Origin: Microvirga zambiensis WSM3693
GTDB lineage: Bacteria > Pseudomonadota > Alphaproteobacteria > Rhizobiales > Beijerinckiaceae
Assembly (NCBI RefSeq): GCF_016735695.1
Contig: NZ_JAERQD010000003.1
Span: 186,001-250,000, forward strand
DNA length: 64,000 nt
Reading direction: 5' to 3'
Positions 28,392 to 36,662 of the stretch are shown piece by piece. Each line of letters starts with the position of its first letter. Positions within the stretch are counted from its first letter, which is position 1. The translations under genes and the position numbers were made by a program. The notes beneath the pieces were generated by a model that saw nothing but the letters and a program-made list of their open reading frames with translations, made no database searches and was not told the DNA's origin.

Positions 28392-29834
28392 GTGACCGAG
28401 ACCTCCTATCCCCGCGACCTCGTCGGCTATGGCCGCAACCCGCCGCATCCGCATTGGCCGAACGACGCGCGGATCTGCGTCCAGTTCGTGATCAACTACG
28501 AAGAGGGCGGCGAGAACAACATTCTCCACGGCGACCGCGCCTCGGAAGCGTTCCTGTCGGAGATCGTCGGCGCTCAACCCTGGCTCGGCCAGCGGCACAT
28601 GAGCATGGAGTCGATCTACGAATACGGCTCCCGCGCCGGCTTCTGGCGCCTGTGGCGGATGTTCACCGAGCGCGGCATGCCGGTCACGATCTATGGCGTC
28701 GCCACGGCCCTGAAGCGCAACCCGGAAGCGGTCGCCGCCATGAGGGAAGCCGATTGGGAGATCGCCAGCCACGGCCTTAAATGGATCGACTACCGGGACT
28801 TCTCCGCTGAGGAAGAGAAAGCCCACATGAGCGAGGCGATCCGCATCCACACCGAGGTGACGGGCGAGCGCCCGCTCGGCTGGTATACGGGCCGCACCTC
28901 CGAGCACACCAACCGCCTCGTCGCCGAGGAAGGCGGCTTTCTCTACAGCGCCGATTCCTATGCGGACGAACTGCCTTACTGGGAGCAGCACGGCGATAGG
29001 CAGCAATTGATCGTGCCCTACACGCTCGACGCCAACGACATGCGCTTCGGCACGCCGCAGGGCTTCAATTCCGGCGACCAGTTCTTCGCCTATCTGAAGG
29101 ACAGTTTCGACACGCTCTACGCGGAAGGCGAGACCGCGCCGAAGATGCTCTCGGTCGGGCTCCATTGCCGTCTCGTTGGCCGTCCCGGACGCGCCGCGGC
29201 GCTCGCCCGCTTCCTCGATTACGTCGCCTCCCACGAGAACGTCTGGGTCGCGAGGCGCGTCGACATCGCCCGGCACTGGATCCGAAGCCATCGTCCTGTC
29301 GATCTGAAGCCCAGCACCATGAACCGGGTGCTGTTCGTTGAGCTCTTCGGCGACATCTTCGAGCATTCGCCCTGGATCGCCGAGCGCACCTACGATGCCG
29401 GTCTCACTAACGGGCAGGATAGTGCCGAGGGGCTTCACGCCGCCATGGTGAAGGTGCTCTCCGAGGCGACGCACGAGCAGAAGCTCGCGCTCATCAACGC
29501 CCATCCCGATCTCGCCGGGCGCCTGAAGCTTGCCGATCTCACCGACGATTCACGCGGCGAGCAATCCTCCGCCGGGCTCGACCGGCTCACCCCGGAGGAG
29601 CGCGACCGGTTCCTGAAGCTCAACGATTCCTACAAGCAGAAATTCGGCTTTCCCTTCATCATGGCGGTGAAGGGACGCTCCAAGGACGAGATCCTGGAGG
29701 CGTTCGAGGAGAGGCTCGACCACGAGACCGACCAGGAGTTCGAGACCGCCGTCGTGCAGATCGAACTCATCGCGCTGCTCCGGCTCAAGGATCGTCTGCC
29801 GTCGCTCGCCGACGTCTTCTCGAACCTGGCCTGA
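28392..29834 (+). CDS. puuE: Bifunctional allantoinase (PuuE) / OHCU decarboxylase (UraD) fusion
   Basis: 480 residues, GTG start at 28392 after GAGGAAG. Residues about 1-300 are a polysaccharide-deacetylase-like PuuE allantoinase (RICVQFVINYEEGGENNILHGD, WEIASHGLKWIDYRD, LGWYTGRTSEHT). Residues about 309-470 are OHCU decarboxylase with the catalytic HPDLAGR (H371). UraD makes S-allantoin, and PuuE opens it to allantoate, so the two steps are consecutive although the fused order is reversed. With puuD and uraH the path from urate to allantoate is complete here. Confidence 0.93.
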   Translation: MTETSYPRDLVGYGRNPPHPHWPNDARICVQFVINYEEGGENNILHGDRASEAFLSEIVGAQPWLGQRHMSMESIYEYGSRAGFWRLWRMFTERGMPVTIYGVATALKRNPEAVAAMREADWEIASHGLKWIDYRDFSAEEEKAHMSEAIRIHTEVTGERPLGWYTGRTSEHTNRLVAEEGGFLYSADSYADELPYWEQHGDRQQLIVPYTLDANDMRFGTPQGFNSGDQFFAYLKDSFDTLYAEGETAPKMLSVGLHCRLVGRPGRAAALARFLDYVASHENVWVARRVDIARHWIRSHRPVDLKPSTMNRVLFVELFGDIFEHSPWIAERTYDAGLTNGQDSAEGLHAAMVKVLSEATHEQKLALINAHPDLAGRLKLADLTDDSRGEQSSAGLDRLTPEERDRFLKLNDSYKQKFGFPFIMAVKGRSKDEILEAFEERLDHETDQEFETAVVQIELIALLRLKDRLPSLADVFSNLA

Positions 29835-29910
29835 GCGGAACCGTTGGCACGACCACGCGTCTTCATCACAGCTTGGCTATCACATGCCAGGTGGAACAGA
29901 GGAGGACGAC

Positions 29911-30357
29911 ATGGGTCTGTTCAAGTTCATCAAGGAAGCAGGCGCCAAGATCTTCGGCGGAAGCGCCGCTGCCGCAACTCCCGAGAAGCTGCAGCAGGAG
30001 GTTCAGGGTCACGGGTTCGATGCGACGAAGCTCGGAATCCAGGTCGAGGGCGACAAGGTGAAGCTCTCCGGCCAAGCCACCAACCAGGAGGAGGCCGAGA
30101 AGATCATTCTCTCCCTCGGCAACACCTATGGCGTGGCCGAAGTCGACACGTCCGAGCTGAAGGTCCAGCAGCCTTCGTCGCCCTCGACCATGTACACGGT
30201 GCAGAAGGGCGATACCCTCTGGGAGATCGCCGAGAAGCATTACGGCAAGGGCAAGGGCGCGAAATACACGGAGATCGTCAAAGCCAATTCACCGCCGGTC
30301 AAGGATCCCGACCTGATCCAGCCGGGCTGGGTGCTGCGAATCCCGCCGCTGGCGTGA
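29911..30357 (+). CDS. BON and LysM domain protein (Kbp/YgaU-like)
   Basis: 148 residues from ATG 29911 with AGAGGAGG upstream. Residues about 22-90 form a BON domain (LQQEVQGHGFDATKLGIQVEGDKVKLSGQA), and about 97-147 a LysM domain (MYTVQKGDTLWEIAEKHYGKG ... VLRIPPLA). The length matches E. coli Kbp (YgaU), a cytoplasmic potassium-binding protein; no signal peptide is visible. Monocistronic. Confidence 0.9.
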   Translation: MGLFKFIKEAGAKIFGGSAAAATPEKLQQEVQGHGFDATKLGIQVEGDKVKLSGQATNQEEAEKIILSLGNTYGVAEVDTSELKVQQPSSPSTMYTVQKGDTLWEIAEKHYGKGKGAKYTEIVKANSPPVKDPDLIQPGWVLRIPPLA

Positions 30358-30386
30358 GAGTCTACTCGTAAAGGCCATCCACCCTA

Positions 30387-30498
30387 GCCCTCATCCTGAG
30401 GGCCGCCGTAGGCGGCGTCTCGAAGGACGAGGGCGTCTCCAGAGAGTACTGGATGCTCCTTCGAGACGGTCGCTGCGCGACCTCCTCAGGATGAGGTT
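30387..30498. repeat. Interspersed palindromic repeat, family C
   Basis: GCCCTCATCCTGAGGGCCGC at the left and CTCCTCAGGATGAGGTT at the right, with CGTCTCGAAGGACGAGGGCGT and TCCTTCGAGACGGTCGC between. It closely matches the copy at 20435. It lies between the LysM gene and the rhodanese gene. Confidence 0.8.
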
Positions 30499-30583
30499 CG
30501 AGTTTTATGGGACTGCCGCTAGGGTTAGATTGCGTTCCTCCCTGCGAAGCCGATATGAACGGCTATCGCAGGGAGGATTTTTC

Positions 30584-30898
30584 ATGAGTGAAGCGCCGAA
30601 GGTCATCGATCTCGACCGCGAGGCCGTCAAGCAGGGGCTTCGCGAAGGCTCGCTCGTTCTGGACGTGCGCGAGCCGAACGAATTTGCCGCCGGGCACATT
30701 CCGGGAGCCGTGTCCCATCCCCTGTCGACCTTCGATCCCGCCGCATTGCCGCAGGGCAAGCGGGTCGTGTTCTCCTGCGCCGCCGGAGTCCGCTCGGTCA
30801 GGGCCCTCCAGGCCGCGCAGGGAGCCGGTCTCGATATCCGCGAGCATTACAAAGGCGGCTTCAAGGACTGGGCGGCCGCAGGCGAGCCGATCGAATAG
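30584..30898 (+). CDS. Rhodanese-like sulfurtransferase domain protein
   Basis: 104 residues, single rhodanese domain. The active-site loop is CAAGVRS with C65, and LVLDVREPNEFAAGHIPGAV is the usual N-terminal part of the domain. The ATG at 30584 follows AGGGAGG. Probably a cytoplasmic sulfur-transfer protein; partner unknown. Confidence 0.92.
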   Translation: MSEAPKVIDLDREAVKQGLREGSLVLDVREPNEFAAGHIPGAVSHPLSTFDPAALPQGKRVVFSCAAGVRSVRALQAAQGAGLDIREHYKGGFKDWAAAGEPIE

Positions 30899-31029
30899 GG
30901 AACCGGCAGCACTTCACATAGATTTGTTCTAAAGTGTAGTGCTCAAGCTTAAGGACTTGTGCGCTAATGCCGGCCCGCTGACGACGGTTTGCAGGAACAC
31001 CGTCGAATCGCGCCCATAGGGGAGAACAT

Positions 31030-31467
31030 ATGAAGCGTACACTTTTCGTCACAGGCCTCGTGGCCTTCGGAGTGACTGCCGCCATCGCCCAGAGCAATGT
31101 CGTCGAGCAGCGCCAGAACCTCATGAAGGAGATGGCCGCGCAGACGCGGCCTGTCGGCGCCATGATGCGGGGTCAGGAGCCTTTCGATCTCGCGAAAGTC
31201 CAGGCCGGGTTGAAGGTCTTTGCGGAAAACCCCAAGACGTTCGTAACCCTCTTTCCCGAGAACTCGAAGGACGCGCCGAAGACGGAGGCCCTGCCGACGA
31301 TCTGGGAGAACAAGGCCAAGTTCGAGTCGATCGGCAACAAGATGAGCCAGGACGCCCAGACCGCCATGGCCAACATCAAGGATGAGGCCTCGTTCAAGGC
31401 GGAAATGCCGAAGGTGCTTCAGAATTGCGGAACCTGCCACAACGAGTTCCGCAAGAAGAGTTCCTGA
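31030..31467 (+). CDS. Cytochrome c' family protein
   Basis: 145 residues with a signal peptide (to AIAQ, about residue 20) and a C-terminal haem motif CGTCH (C133, C136, H137), typical of the four-helix cytochrome c' fold. It is periplasmic and binds NO or related small molecules in known members. Preceded by AGGGGAGA. Followed by a hairpin and then a diheme cytochrome gene on the same strand. Confidence 0.9.
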   Translation: MKRTLFVTGLVAFGVTAAIAQSNVVEQRQNLMKEMAAQTRPVGAMMRGQEPFDLAKVQAGLKVFAENPKTFVTLFPENSKDAPKTEALPTIWENKAKFESIGNKMSQDAQTAMANIKDEASFKAEMPKVLQNCGTCHNEFRKKSS

Positions 31468-31484
31468 TCTGAGGTTATGAGGAA

Positions 31485-31511
31485 GGGGCGGCCTTTCGGC
31501 CGCCCGTTTCA
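31485..31511 (+). terminator. Hairpin between the two cytochrome genes
   Basis: A perfect GGGCGGCC-TTTC-GGCCGCCC hairpin (31486-31505) followed by GTTTCATTT. Good rho-independent shape though with an interrupted T tract. It ends the cytochrome c' transcript at least in part. Confidence 0.65.
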
Positions 31512-31526
31512 TTTGGAGAACAGCGA

Positions 31527-32462
31527 ATGCGTAAGGCGCTCATCGGGCTGGTTGCCCTGGCGGTTCTCGGCGTGATCGGATTCCTGGCCCTGACATCGCC
31601 CTCGGCCTATCGCCTCATCCGTCCGGAACCCGCCGCTGCCGCTGCTGGCCGCACGCCGAACGTGGAGAACGGCCGCGTTCTGTTCTTCGCCGGAGGCTGC
31701 ACCTCCTGCCACGCGGTTCCCAATCAGGCCGACAAGCTCCGCCTCGGCGGGGGCTATGCCCTGAAATCCCCGTTCGGCACCTTCCACGTTCCCAATATCT
31801 CGCCGCACAAGCAGGACGGCATCGGCTCCTGGACGCAGGCCGATTTCATCCGCGCCATGCGCGAGGGCGTGTCTCCGGACGGGCGCCATTATTATCCGGC
31901 CTTTCCCTATGCCAGCTACCAGCGGATGAGCCCTGAGGATCTCGGCGACCTCTTCGCCTTCATGCAGACCCTCCCTGTGGTCGAAGGGAAAGCCCCGGAT
32001 CATGAATTGCCGTTCCCCTTCAACATCCGCCGCGGCGTCGGCCTCTGGAAGCTGGCCTTCCTGGACGGTCAGGTCTTCCGGCCCGATCCGTCGAAGCCCG
32101 CGAGCTGGAACCGGGGCGCCTTCCTCGTGAACGGGCCGGGCCATTGCGCCGAGTGCCACAGCGAGCGCAATTTTGCGGGCGCCATCGTCGAGGATCGCCG
32201 CTTTGCGGGTGGCCCGGATCCCGAGGGCGGCAGGGGCACCGTGCCCAACATCACGCCGCATCCGACCGGGATCGGCGGATGGAGCCCAGAGGAAGTGGCG
32301 ACCGTGCTGAAGACCGGCGAAACGCCCAATTTCGACACCGTCGGCGGCCCGATGGGCGCAGTCGTCGGCAACACGGCTCAACTCCCCGACGCCGATCGTC
32401 AGGCCATGGCGGAGTACCTGCTGTCCCTGCCGCCAAGGGTGGGGTTCAAGAAGCCTGAATAG
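31527..32462 (+). CDS. Diheme cytochrome c (alcohol/aldehyde dehydrogenase cytochrome-subunit type)
   Basis: 311 residues with an N-terminal membrane anchor or signal (about 5-23) and two haem sites, CTSCH (C58, C61, H62) and CAECH (C207, C210, H211). The repeated VPNISPHKQDGIGSW and VPNITPHPTGIGGW mark two homologous cytochrome domains. Related proteins pass electrons from periplasmic dehydrogenases to oxidases; no dehydrogenase gene is next to it. Confidence 0.88.
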   Translation: MRKALIGLVALAVLGVIGFLALTSPSAYRLIRPEPAAAAAGRTPNVENGRVLFFAGGCTSCHAVPNQADKLRLGGGYALKSPFGTFHVPNISPHKQDGIGSWTQADFIRAMREGVSPDGRHYYPAFPYASYQRMSPEDLGDLFAFMQTLPVVEGKAPDHELPFPFNIRRGVGLWKLAFLDGQVFRPDPSKPASWNRGAFLVNGPGHCAECHSERNFAGAIVEDRRFAGGPDPEGGRGTVPNITPHPTGIGGWSPEEVATVLKTGETPNFDTVGGPMGAVVGNTAQLPDADRQAMAEYLLSLPPRVGFKKPE

Positions 32463-32465
32463 TTA

Positions 32466-32493
32466 GGGGCGTGCGAGAATAAGCACGCCCTTT
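32466..32493 (+). terminator. Terminator after the diheme cytochrome gene
   Basis: GGGCGTGC and GCACGCCC form a perfect 8-bp stem with an 8-base loop just after the stop codon, followed by TTTC. A family A palindrome follows immediately. Confidence 0.6.
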
Positions 32494-32588
32494 CACGTCA
32501 TCACCGGCCTTGGGCCGGTGATCCCGATGCGGTGAGGCGCGGCGCTTTTCGGACCGGGATGGCCGGGACAAGCCCGGCCATGACATGC
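32494..32588. repeat. Interspersed palindromic repeat, family A
   Basis: CACGTCATCACCGGCCTTGG at the left and GGGACAAGCCCGGCCATGAC at the right, with ATCCCGATGCGG and GACCGGGAT inside. Each arm is itself a small hairpin (ACCGGCC/GGCCGGT; GGCCGGG/CCCGGCC). Sits at the convergent ends of the cytochrome and XRE genes. Confidence 0.8.
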
Positions 32589-32625
32589 AGAGTTCTATAA
32601 GGACGCAGGCGCCACTTGAACGACC

Positions 32626-33243
32626 TCAATCCATCACCGCCGCTTTGAGGATGCAGACCATGGTGGCGCGGCCGGGCGTGGTGCCGACGCAGCGCACGGA
32701 ATGGGGGCGATCGCAGCGGTAGCGCAGGCTCTCGCCGGACTTGGCCTGCTGCACGACCCCGCCGACCTCGACCTCGAACTCGCCCTCGAGCACGGACAGG
32801 CACTCGACCGAGCCGCGCTGGTGGCTGTCGGAATCGAGCACGCCGCCAGGCTCGGACTGCACGTCGTACCATTGCAGCCATTCGATGGTCTTGAGCCAGC
32901 CGATGATGGCGAGGCGCATCTTGCCGTCCTCGGAGACGAGGATAGGGGTATCCGCCTTGGACGACTTGTCGATGAAGGGCTCTTCGTCGCCCGAGGCCAG
33001 AACACGCTCGATCGAGACGTCCAGGGCCTGGCTCAGGCGCCAGATGGTGGCGAGCGTCGGGTTCGTCTCGTTGCGTTCGATCTGGCTGATGATCGATTTA
33101 GCGACGCCGGACTGCTCGGCCAGCTCCGACAGGGACAGGTTGTAGGCCTTGCGCAGACGCTGAATGGTCTTGCCCATGTTGCCGGAGAGAACCTGCGCAC
33201 CCGTTTCCAGGTCCCGGCTCCGTTCTTTGCCCTCGACGCCCAT
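32626..33243 (-). CDS. XRE-family transcriptional regulator with C-terminal cupin domain
   Basis: 205 residues from ATG 33243. The helix-turn-helix is at about 27-77 (LRKAYNLSLSELAEQSGVAKSIISQIERNETNP), and residues about 130-200 form a cupin (HQRGSVECLSVLEGEFEVEVGG, GESLRYRCDRPHSVRC). The family controls catabolic or transporter genes in response to small molecules. The EamA exporter upstream on the same strand is the obvious candidate target; that is inference. Confidence 0.9.
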   Translation of the reverse strand: MGVEGKERSRDLETGAQVLSGNMGKTIQRLRKAYNLSLSELAEQSGVAKSIISQIERNETNPTLATIWRLSQALDVSIERVLASGDEEPFIDKSSKADTPILVSEDGKMRLAIIGWLKTIEWLQWYDVQSEPGGVLDSDSHQRGSVECLSVLEGEFEVEVGGVVQQAKSGESLRYRCDRPHSVRCVGTTPGRATMVCILKAAVMD

Positions 33244-33349
33244 GACTGCCTCTGTTCTGGAAAACGTACGCTCGTTCCTCAAAACGGTTGTGGGGTAATC
33301 GACAGGACGGGTCAAGCGCCGGAGAGGAGTAGGGGCCGCCTTTTCGGGA

Positions 33350-34333
33350 TCAGACGCCCGGCCTTTGGGGCGTTGCCTGCAATTCCTTGGTCCGCAGGAG
33401 GCCGAGGCTGTGCTCGCGCCAGACGATGAACAGGCCGGTGGCGGCGACGATGGCGGCGCCGACCAGAACGGCGACGGTCGGCAGGTCGTCGAAGAGGAAC
33501 CAGCCGAACAGCAGCGCCCAGATCATGGTGGTGTATTCGAAGGGCGCGATCACCGAGGTATCGGCAAAGCGGTAGGACTGGGTCACCAGGATCTGGCCGA
33601 CGCCGCCCAGGATGCCGACGAGTATGAACAGGGCGAGGTCCATGGCATCCGGCATGTGCCAGCCCAGGGGGATGGTGCAGAGCGACAGACCGGCGGCCAT
33701 GAGGAAGAAGTAGAAGACGATGGCGCCGGTCTTTTCCGTCTCCGTCAGGCGCCTGACCTGGATCATGGCTCCGGCGGAGCAGAAGGCTCCGGCGAAGGCG
33801 AACATGGCTCCGATGGTCGGGCCCGCATTCAGTTCTCCGCCAAACGTCCCGAGCTTCAGGTAGGGCGACAGCATGATCAGGACGCCGACGAAGCCGATGC
33901 CCACCGCCGTCCACCGATAGGCCCGCACCGTCTCCTTGAGAAGAAGCGCCGCCAGGATCACGGCGATGAGCGGCGAGGCGTAGCCGATGGCGATGGCATC
34001 GTGCAGGGGCAGGTAGGAGAGGGCGGCAAAGCCGAGATACATGGCGCTCGTGCCGATGAAGCCGCGCTTGAAATGCCCGGCCACATTCTTCGTGCGCACC
34101 GCATTGATGAGATCCCCCTGCCATTTCAGCCAGAGCAGCAGCGGCAGCAGCGCGAAGGCGCAGCGGAAGAACACGATCTCTCCGACGGGATAGCGGACGG
34201 TGAGCGTCTTGAGGGTCGCCGACATCATCGTGAAGACGACGGCGGATATGACTTTGAGGGAGATCCCCAGAAGAGGTTTCACGGGAAATGGATTTTCACG
34301 GCTGGCGTCGCTTTGAGGAACGCAACCAATCAC
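33350..34333 (-). CDS. EamA/DMT-family transporter
   Basis: About 327 residues with ten hydrophobic segments in two EamA halves (ISLKVISAVVFTMMSATLKTL; IGAMFAFAGAFCSAGAMIQV). The start is uncertain: no ATG was found near the N terminus, and the candidates are GTG codons at 34333 and 34282 or a TTG at 34369. Exporter or uptake carrier of unknown substrate. It precedes the XRE-cupin gene by 106 bases on the same strand. Confidence 0.85.
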   Translation of the reverse strand: MIGCVPQSDASRENPFPVKPLLGISLKVISAVVFTMMSATLKTLTVRYPVGEIVFFRCAFALLPLLLWLKWQGDLINAVRTKNVAGHFKRGFIGTSAMYLGFAALSYLPLHDAIAIGYASPLIAVILAALLLKETVRAYRWTAVGIGFVGVLIMLSPYLKLGTFGGELNAGPTIGAMFAFAGAFCSAGAMIQVRRLTETEKTGAIVFYFFLMAAGLSLCTIPLGWHMPDAMDLALFILVGILGGVGQILVTQSYRFADTSVIAPFEYTTMIWALLFGWFLFDDLPTVAVLVGAAIVAATGLFIVWREHSLGLLRTKELQATPQRPGV

Positions 34334-34393
34334 GGACGGGCCGCCCCGTGAACCCCTAATCGGTGCCAAAGCCCCTGCGTCGGACGCATAGGC

Positions 34394-34651
34394 TCAGGAT
34401 TGAACCGCCCTCGAACGCTTGATGTGGGAGCGTATGTAGCCGATCGCCGTCAGGACCAGCCAGGCCGATTGGGTCACGAAAGACGCCAGATTGAAGTCGA
34501 ACAGCAGCGAATAGAGAATCAGCAATGCGCCCAACGCGTTGAGAAGCGCATAGCGATTGTCCTCGACTTTCAAGGTGCCGAGCTGCAGCAGCCCATAGGC
34601 GGACAAATAGGCCGCCACCCCGATCAGCCCGACGAGGTCAGGTAGGTTCAT
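34394..34651 (-). CDS. Small membrane protein, CBU_0592-like
   Basis: 85 residues from ATG 34651 with three hydrophobic segments (LVGLIGVAAYLSAYGLLQLG, YALLNALGALLILYSLLF and the following SAWLVLTAIGYI). The pattern matches the small CBU_0592-type membrane family. Function unknown. An open extension to 34756 would cover the putative Pho box and is rejected. Confidence 0.7.
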   Translation of the reverse strand: MNLPDLVGLIGVAAYLSAYGLLQLGTLKVEDNRYALLNALGALLILYSLLFDFNLASFVTQSAWLVLTAIGYIRSHIKRSRAVQS

Positions 34652-34749
34652 CACGATCTCCGCGCGATCCGCTGCGGAGCCTGTAGGGCAAATCTTTTGC
34701 TCTTGAAAGCGGGCTTTTGCCTCACCTGCGGAGGGTCGGCTGCGGCCTG

Positions 34750-34778
34750 CCGTCACAAATCTGCAGGAAAACCGTCAT
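34750..34778 (+). promoter_or_regulatory. Pho-box-like direct repeats upstream of the PlcP-like gene
   Basis: Three heptamers start at 34750, 34761 and 34772, exactly 11 bases apart: CCGTCAC, CTGCAGG and CCGTCAT, with spacers AAAT and AAAA. The PhoB consensus is CTGTCAT with 4-base A/T spacers and an 11-base period. The outer two heptamers match at five and six of seven positions; the middle one is weak. It lies 57 bases before the start at 34835. Confidence 0.5.
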
Positions 34779-34834
34779 GGGGACGAGACGCGAATCCGGT
34801 TTTGGTTTGTTCAGCAAGCCCGTCGGAGGAGCCC

Positions 34835-35650
34835 ATGGCTCAGGAAGCGAATGCTGTGCGCGTAAGGACATTGTTCCTGTCGGACCTTCACCTCGGCACC
34901 AAGGGGTGCCAGGCGGGTGCGCTGCTGGAATTCCTCAAGGTCTACGATGCCGACACGATCTATCTGGTCGGCGACATCGTCGACGGCTGGAAGCTGAAAT
35001 CGGGCTTTTACTGGCCACAGGCCCATAACGACGTGGTGCAGAAGCTCCTGCGCAAGGTCCGAAAGGGGGCGCGTCTCATCTACCTTCCGGGCAACCACGA
35101 CGAGTTCCTGCGCGACTACATCGGCGTCAATCTCGGAGGCATCGAGCTTTCGGATTACGCCCTGCACGAGGCTGCGAACGGCAAGCGCTACCTCGTGATC
35201 CATGGCGACCAGTTCGATCTCGTGGTCCGCCACGCCCGCTGGCTCGCGCTTCTCGGCGACGGAGCCTACTCGGCGGCCCTGCTCGTCAACACCTATCTCA
35301 ACATGGTGCGCCGGCGCCTCGGCCTGACCTATTGGTCGCTCTCGTCCTGGGCCAAGCTGAAGGTCAAGAACGCAGTGAACTACATCAGCCGCTTCGAGGA
35401 GCTCCTGGCCGCCGAGGCCCAGCGCCAGGGGGCCGACGGCGTCATCTGCGGTCATATCCATCACGCGATCATGCACGACCAGTTCTCCGGCATCGCCTAT
35501 GTGAACACCGGCGACTGGGTCGAATCCTGCACGGCCGTGGTCGAACATTACGACGGGACCTTCGAGCTGATCCGTTGGGCGGAGGCGAAGCCGGTGGCCG
35601 TGGTATCCCCGACCCTCGTCGAGGCTGAGATCAGCGAGAGAGCGGCCTGA
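34835..35650 (+). CDS. Calcineurin-like metallophosphoesterase, probable PlcP-type phospholipase C (LpxH-like)
   Basis: 271 residues from ATG 34835 (CGGAGGAG upstream). The dinuclear-metal motifs are in order: SDLHLGTKG, GDIVDGW, LPGNHDEF, IHGDQFD and GHIHHA. Such proteins are often labelled UDP-2,3-diacylglucosamine diphosphatase. In alphaproteobacteria lipid A usually uses LpxI, while the homologous PlcP cleaves phospholipids to diacylglycerol in phosphate starvation. The overlapping glycosyltransferase gene and the Pho-box-like site support PlcP. The choice is inference; LpxH activity is the alternative. Confidence 0.8.
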   Translation: MAQEANAVRVRTLFLSDLHLGTKGCQAGALLEFLKVYDADTIYLVGDIVDGWKLKSGFYWPQAHNDVVQKLLRKVRKGARLIYLPGNHDEFLRDYIGVNLGGIELSDYALHEAANGKRYLVIHGDQFDLVVRHARWLALLGDGAYSAALLVNTYLNMVRRRLGLTYWSLSSWAKLKVKNAVNYISRFEELLAAEAQRQGADGVICGHIHHAIMHDQFSGIAYVNTGDWVESCTAVVEHYDGTFELIRWAEAKPVAVVSPTLVEAEISERAA

Positions 35651-36657
35651 TGCGTCTTCTGATCGCGACCGACGCGTGGCGCCCGCAGGTCAATGGCGTG
35701 GTGCGCTCCCTCGAGCATATGGCGGACGAGGCGCCGCATTTCGGCGCCGAAGTGATCTTCCTGACGCCGGAACGCTTCCGCTCCCTGCCCATGCCGACCT
35801 ATCCGGAAATCCGCCTGTCCCTGGTGTGGCAGTCTTCCGTCGCCCGCCATCTCGAGGCGATGAGGCCCACCCATATTCACATCGCGACCGAGGGTCCGAT
35901 CGGGCTGGCGACGCGCCTCGCATGCGCCCGCGAGGGGCGGGCCTTCACGACGAGCTATCACACTCGCTTCCCCGAATATGTCGCGGCCCGCACGAGGATT
36001 CCCGAAGCCTGGTCCTACAGGGCCCTCAAGCGGTTCCATCGGGCCGCGCGCGCCATGATGGTCAGCACCCCCTCCCTCGAGCGGGAACTGACCGGTCGAG
36101 GCTTTCAGAACATCATGCGCTGGACCCGGGGCGTGGATACGAGCCTGTTCCGGCCGAGGCGCGAGCGGGTGCTGGACGCTGCATCGCCGGTCTTCCTCTA
36201 TGTCGGGCGGGTGGCGGTGGAGAAGAACCTCGAGGCCTTCCTGAGCCTCGACCTGCCCGGCACGAAGGTGATCGTCGGCGACGGGCCGTCCCGCGATGAT
36301 CTGGAGCGGAGATACCCGGAGACCCGCTTCCTCGGCGCCCTATCGGGCGAGGACCTGGCGCGGGTCTATGCGTCGGCCGACGTGTTCGTGTTCCCGAGCC
36401 TCACTGATACCTTTGGCATTGTCCTTCTGGAAGCTCTTGCCTCCGGCCTGCCAATCGCCGCCTTCCCGGTCACCGGCCCGCTCGATGTAATCGGCGCCTC
36501 GGGCTGCGGCATCCTGGATCGGGATCTGAGGCAGGCCGCTCTCGCAGCGCTCGCGCTTCCCAGGGACAAGTGCCGCGCCTACGGCGAGACCTTCACCTGG
36601 CACGAGAGCGCGCGGCAGTTCTTCTCGAACATCGAGGTAGCCCACGCGGAAGCATAG
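35650..36657 (+). CDS. GT4-family glycosyltransferase, probable diacylglycerol glycosyltransferase (Agt-like)
   Basis: 335 residues. The ATG shares one base with the previous stop (TGATG), so translation is coupled. N-terminal MRLLIATDAWRPQVNGVVRSLE is the acceptor-binding GT-B start; TRGVDTSLFRP, LYVGRVAVEKN and SLTDTFGIVLLEALASGLP carry the nucleotide-sugar site with the E(x7)E motif. In bacteria with PlcP-Agt pairs this enzyme adds hexose or uronic acid to diacylglycerol to make phosphate-free membrane lipids. The sugar specificity is unknown. Confidence 0.85.
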   Translation: MRLLIATDAWRPQVNGVVRSLEHMADEAPHFGAEVIFLTPERFRSLPMPTYPEIRLSLVWQSSVARHLEAMRPTHIHIATEGPIGLATRLACAREGRAFTTSYHTRFPEYVAARTRIPEAWSYRALKRFHRAARAMMVSTPSLERELTGRGFQNIMRWTRGVDTSLFRPRRERVLDAASPVFLYVGRVAVEKNLEAFLSLDLPGTKVIVGDGPSRDDLERRYPETRFLGALSGEDLARVYASADVFVFPSLTDTFGIVLLEALASGLPIAAFPVTGPLDVIGASGCGILDRDLRQAALAALALPRDKCRAYGETFTWHESARQFFSNIEVAHAEA

Positions 36658-36662
36658 ATCGC

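Noticed and set aside
32626..34333. The XRE-cupin and EamA genes as a toxin-antitoxin or defence module
   Set aside because: Both are ordinary metabolite-regulator and exporter families with full domains; nothing supports a defence role.
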